Made by a program: the position numbers and the translations under genes. The notes beneath the pieces were generated by a model, which was not told where the DNA came from, did no database searches, and saw only the letters and a list, made by a program, of their open reading frames with translations. From Candolleomyces eurysporus (Eukaryota; Basidiomycota; Agaricomycetes; Agaricales; Psathyrellaceae): a stretch of DNA of 64,000 bases. Within the stretch, counting starts at the first letter, position 1, and every line of letters begins with the position of its first letter. Where the stretch lies: positions 18,445 through 82,444 of the forward strand of contig JANBPK010001060.1 of the NCBI GenBank assembly GCA_027579435.1. Direction: 5' to 3'. This document shows, piece after piece, positions 60,670 to 64,000 of this stretch.

Positions 60670-62170
60670 CACCATTCAATCCGACCTTCATTGAAAGTGT
60701 GGGCCAAGGGAATCTACTATAAAACACGAGAAATCAGCATTGAGTCCAGTATCAAAAGAACAACGTCTGCGAGGTACGTACATCCTTCGTGCCATCCTCA
60801 TGCTTGGCAACGAGGGTCAAGTTCTTGCCACGAGCAAAGGTGTCCAAGCCGCAATCTCAACGCAATCGTTGCGCCGAGTCTTGTCGCAGTTGGTAGGGTC
60901 AACGCAAACGAGAGCAAGGTTAACCCGCTTCTTCACATTGGTCTCGTGAATACGAGCGAAGGTGCGAGTAACTGATGATAGCGAGACCACCCAGGAATCG
61001 GGGCTCGAAAGCTGCGCGCCCACGGGAAGAATCTTCATCGCAGTTGTGGTCACTGGTGACAACCCACTCGATGCCACAATCACGGTATGTAGTAGGCAGC
61101 GGTTTGAGGACTCGGAATTCCGCTGTACTCGCCGGTAATCTGGTTCTTGAAGTCATAGGCCTTGTCATTCTCGGAGCTGATAGCACCAATCACACGGTTC
61201 TCTGTGAAAGGGTCAGCAGCTGACGACGAACTCAGTAGAAGATGACGATAACTCATGAAAGATGTTATCGAGATATCCACGGTACTTCAACCAGGGCCCC
61301 CGGCAGGGACATGACCGCTTGTGTACTTGCCCTCAATTTTCATGAGGATTGGGAAGTCGGTAAGGTGCGCCAGTCCAGAGCTGGAGACACTGGGGACGGT
61401 CGCTCTTGGGGTCGATGGCGACTTTGATGCTGGTGCAGTCTTCAAAAGTAGGTTGGAAGGAATGCTGGAGTTAGTCATAGCCACAGGGGACCTCGAGCTT
61501 GAAGAGGTGGCCATCAGCTGTCCGTCAAGGGTCGAAGGTGCGCTTCCAGTGAATTGAATTCACTGGCACCACCGCTTTGGAATTCACTGAATTCCAAAAC
61601 GGTGGTGATTTCGGGAATGCGACGAAGGCATAGGTGGCAGGGTTAACGAACGGTGAAGTCACGCTTGTGATAAGGGATGACTGGATCACAAGTCAGCAAG
61701 AAGGGTTGGATGAGCACAAAGAAGATGCACTAGTGTTGTTCTCGTCCTTCTTGACGTCCCGCCCATCCCATTGACCGATCCAAGGACCGCAGGTGTTGGT
61801 AAGAACGATGGCCGGATTCCGCAATCCGACTGTCAAGAGCAATGGTGGCAACGGTGTGCTAGCTCTTGAAATCGATGCCATTTTGCTCGACGATAGAGGC
61901 AGAACAGCTCGGCCAGTCGTTCTTCTTCTTCGCCTCTTCCGCTTTAGAGGTGGAAGTCGCGGGATCAATCTTAAAGGAACCACTGAGATAGGGCTCCAAC
62001 TCGGAGAAGTTTCACGAATAAATATGCACTGGCTACATCCCTGACGGTGAGGATACCAGCAACCTGGAGATGACACCTGCACGGAATGTTAGGAATTGAT
62101 GATCTTTGAGAGCAAGTAAACACGTACCTTGGAGTGGTCCAGCAGCCAATCTCTCCAGTGAGGGCCCATT
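60670..62170 (-). pseudogene. Aconitase remnant E
   Basis: Landmarks on the - strand from 62170: TGEIG(C)WTTP, an intron, LQVAGILTVRD (about 62030-62070), KNDWPSCSASI (about 61895-61930), a GQWDGRDVKKDENNTSAS stretch (about 61725-61790), NRVIGAI (about 61180-61205), DHNCDEDSSRGRAAFEPRFLGG (about 60985-61050), FARIHETNVKKR (about 60930-60965) and HTFNEGRIEW (about 60672-60705). It is disrupted by a palindromic insertion at 61546-61607 and by multiple frameshifts. Partner of remnant C. Confidence 0.8.
61546..61607. repeat. Double hairpin (quasi-palindromic insertion) in remnant E
   Basis: Two adjacent inverted repeats. CCAGTGAATT / AATTCACTGG (61546-61555 and 61557-61566) have 1-nt spacing and perfect arms. 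20-bp arms at 61567-61586 and 61588-61607 also have 1-nt spacing, with 19 of 20 pairing. Remnant C (about 50385-50415) has only the simple CCAGTGAATTCCAAAGCGGTGGT-like sequence. The extra bases are an inverted copy of it. Confidence 0.9.
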
Positions 62171-62949
62171 TCCACTCATATTCGATAGATTGTGAGTTGT
62201 AGGACACCAGTTGGGCTGCAGCAAATTGCAATGGACAGCGAGCAGAATAATGTGTGTACTTGTTTGTCCCCTCAACCAACCGAACCAGTTCTCGACGCTG
62301 ATTGGCTTTGAAAGGTTCAACATTTCTCTCTGCCACGGCTTGCAGAGGTCCTGAACCCGCAAGATGGGTAATCAAGGACATCGACCGTTCACGCCTTTCT
62401 ATTCTCATGTGGTGAGTTTCTTCTTCCCGTCTCTCGTGCTACATCGCTGATCTTGTATATTTATCTCTTCCCGGTTAGTGTCAATGCATTTCAACGATCC
62501 CCCTCTCAGCTTGTAACTGGGCTTCGTGCTCGCCTTTCATTACCGCGCCAAACAAGTTGAGGCCTTTCTACTGCTGATTAACGGACCGCTGCCCCCAAAT
62601 TCTTGCGCTCATATACCGAGGTTTTCGGCTACGCCAGTTTTATTCCGCCTAGTCCCCAACCCCTCTTCTCCACCACTCCCTCCCTACCTTCCCTTTGGAG
62701 ATCCATGGCCATGAATCCCTGAAGATATCGATGTTTCTTTGCCCTGCAGAAAAGGACGCGGTGCCGGTGTCAATCCTCTCCGGTCCCTCATACCCTCAAC
62801 ATCGTCTCCCGTTACCGCCATCGCAAATGCGGCTTCGTCACTATCCTACGATCCCAACTCAGCGCAATGGAAGGACGCTTGCTCGTCTCAGACGCTAGAA
62901 TTCTCCCAACAGGGTTGAGGGTGCCACTGTGTTGTGGACGTTCCAGCGA
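62171..62949. repeat. Segment between aconitase remnant E and R1 (right copy 2)
   Basis: Repeat of 50996-51759 in the same order and orientation, near-identical in long stretches. No gene. Confidence 0.7.
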
Positions 62950-63654
62950 ACATGTGAAACCCTCATTGCATGCCTTTAGTCTTCGTCAGGGGTGGATGAG
63001 CGGCCGAGATTCCAGCAGGGATGGGTAGGGTTGATCGTGGTGAGAAGCCATGGAATTTGGAACGTGCTCGCCGCGAAGCTGGGAAAGTTTGAACATGGAA
63101 GAAAACAACAGCAGCATGACGTGACGGCCCAGAGAATGCAAAGCAGCACGGGGGTCTGTCGACACCCATTGTAGTCGGTGGGTGGGCAAAGAGGGCGTGC
63201 ACGCTCTTTAGGAATCTCAGCTGGCTTGGTGTGTCTTTTAATCTTCCTCCCGCGCTTATGAACCGACGATGTACCCATTGACACTTTGGAAACAGATTGT
63301 TAGCGACTCCAGATAATGGGGAGCAATCCTTCATCTTCTCATTACCCCGGCAGCTCATTCTGGCACGCCCTGACCACTACCTGGCTGTTGAGGTGGAGTA
63401 AGAGATCAAGAGATTGAACCTTCCGTTCAATGACGGTTTAGGTTATTCATGGGGGCCGGGTTATCCATTCCGCAATCCACTTCGAGTACGGTCGATACGA
63501 CCACGTAGATACATTGACAATAATACAATTGTGTGCATGCATGGACTAATCCAAAAACACCCTTCTACCACTACTCTGAGGCAGATGCTGCCTCGAATAA
63601 AGCAAATAAGTCTGTGGTAGAAAAAGCCAGCGTTCTTTCCAACTCGGATGCGGC
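62950..63654 (-). repeat. R1 repeat: NLR8 3' flank
   Basis: Repeat of 51760-52468. It follows the NLR8 stop. No gene. Confidence 0.7.
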
Positions 63655-64000
63655 TCATGCAGCCAATTCCGCCTCCAGATCTTCGATTTCTCCACAATAT
63701 CGGTCATCTCCAGTAACTTTATGCCGCTTCTTCAGAAGCCGCACAAGATGTCTGACACTACTTGCCCGGTATCTGTGTCCAGAAGGGCAGAGGATAAGCA
63801 GTTCCCGTCGCAACGAGATCGCTTCATCGAGAACTTCCACAGTTCCATCCCGCTCAAACTGGGATAGATATGCTTCAGCAAGAATATCGAGAGTTGTATG
63901 TCGAAGTGGGTGGGGTGCAGGACGAAGTGCCAGCCCCTCACGACCCAGTGCAATGCTCTCGTTCAGGTTCCCAATATCTTTGTTGTGCTGATAAAGAGCA
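63655..64000 (-). CDS. NLR8: 3' end of a NACHT-TPR gene
   Basis: The frame is open to the window edge and ends at 63655. Visible on the - strand are the last TPR-like repeats (ALYQHNKDIGNLNESIALG, REGLALRPAPHPLRH, AYLSQFERDG, EVLDEAISLRRELL) and the terminal EIEDLEAELAA. It is closest to the end of NLR7. The rest lies outside the window. Confidence 0.85.
   Translation of the reverse strand, partial: ALYQHNKDIGNLNESIALGREGLALRPAPHPLRHTTLDILAEAYLSQFERDGTVEVLDEAISLRRELLILCPSGHRYRASSVRHLVRLLKKRHKVTGDDRYCGEIEDLEAELAA

Noticed and set aside
1..64000. Transposable elements as the cause of the repeats
   Set aside because: No reverse transcriptase, integrase, transposase, long terminal repeats or clear target-site duplications were seen; the repeats follow gene-block order.
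1..64000. tRNA or rRNA genes
   Set aside because: No cloverleaf with paired arms and a GTTCRANYC box, and no rRNA-like sequence, could be found by reading.

Overview
The window looks like nuclear DNA of a filamentous basidiomycete, probably an agaricomycete. Evidence: many short (42-83 bp) GT-AG introns, microexons, a cytochrome b5-fused delta-9 desaturase, a GT90/CAP10-like glycosyltransferase, an F-box protein and, above all, a cluster of NACHT-TPR (NLR-like) genes of the kind expanded in mushrooms. There is no sign of bacterial or viral genes.

Layout. Left arm (1-26.7 kb): four NLR genes on the + strand (NLR1, cut by the window edge; NLR2; NLR3; NLR4) plus a 5'-truncated remnant (NLR5-psi). 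Core (27.6-41.7 kb): five ordinary genes, none repeated in the window. They are a secreted SMP-30/gluconolactonase-type lactonohydrolase (-), a stearoyl-CoA delta-9 desaturase (+), a monocarboxylate-type MFS transporter with a long N-terminal tail (-), a GT90 glycosyltransferase (-) and an N-rich F-box gene (+). Right arm (42.3-64 kb): three NLR genes on the - strand (NLR6, NLR7 and the 3' end of NLR8). All NLRs therefore point toward the core, and the two arms carry homologous segments in opposite orientation.

Each complete NLR has the same plan: a 167-184 codon first exon (Ser/Pro/Thr-rich, with a conserved tail around FFEGAxxF), one intron of 58-62 bp, then a second exon with a NACHT NTPase (GPAGIGK Walker A, IIIMDAMDE Walker B) followed by about nine 45-residue TPR-like repeats. 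Complete proteins are about 1086-1100 aa.

Between the NLRs lies a patchwork of shared non-coding segments. The most informative are seven decayed fragments of an aconitase (aconitate hydratase) gene, with introns retained and on the same strand as the neighbouring NLRs, so they appear to have been copied along with them. Other shared pieces are a 3' flank (R1), a ~1.4 kb segment of unknown nature (T), a possible small-protein remnant (U) and promoter-proximal pieces (V, W). A block of about 7 kb (roughly 3.8-11.0 kb) recurs directly at 18.6-25.1 kb. In the right arm, 49.1-52.5 kb recurs at 60.2-63.7 kb.

Single N bases next to homopolymers produce false frameshifts in NLR2 and the GT90 gene. 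These genes read as intact once the N is treated as a consensus error.
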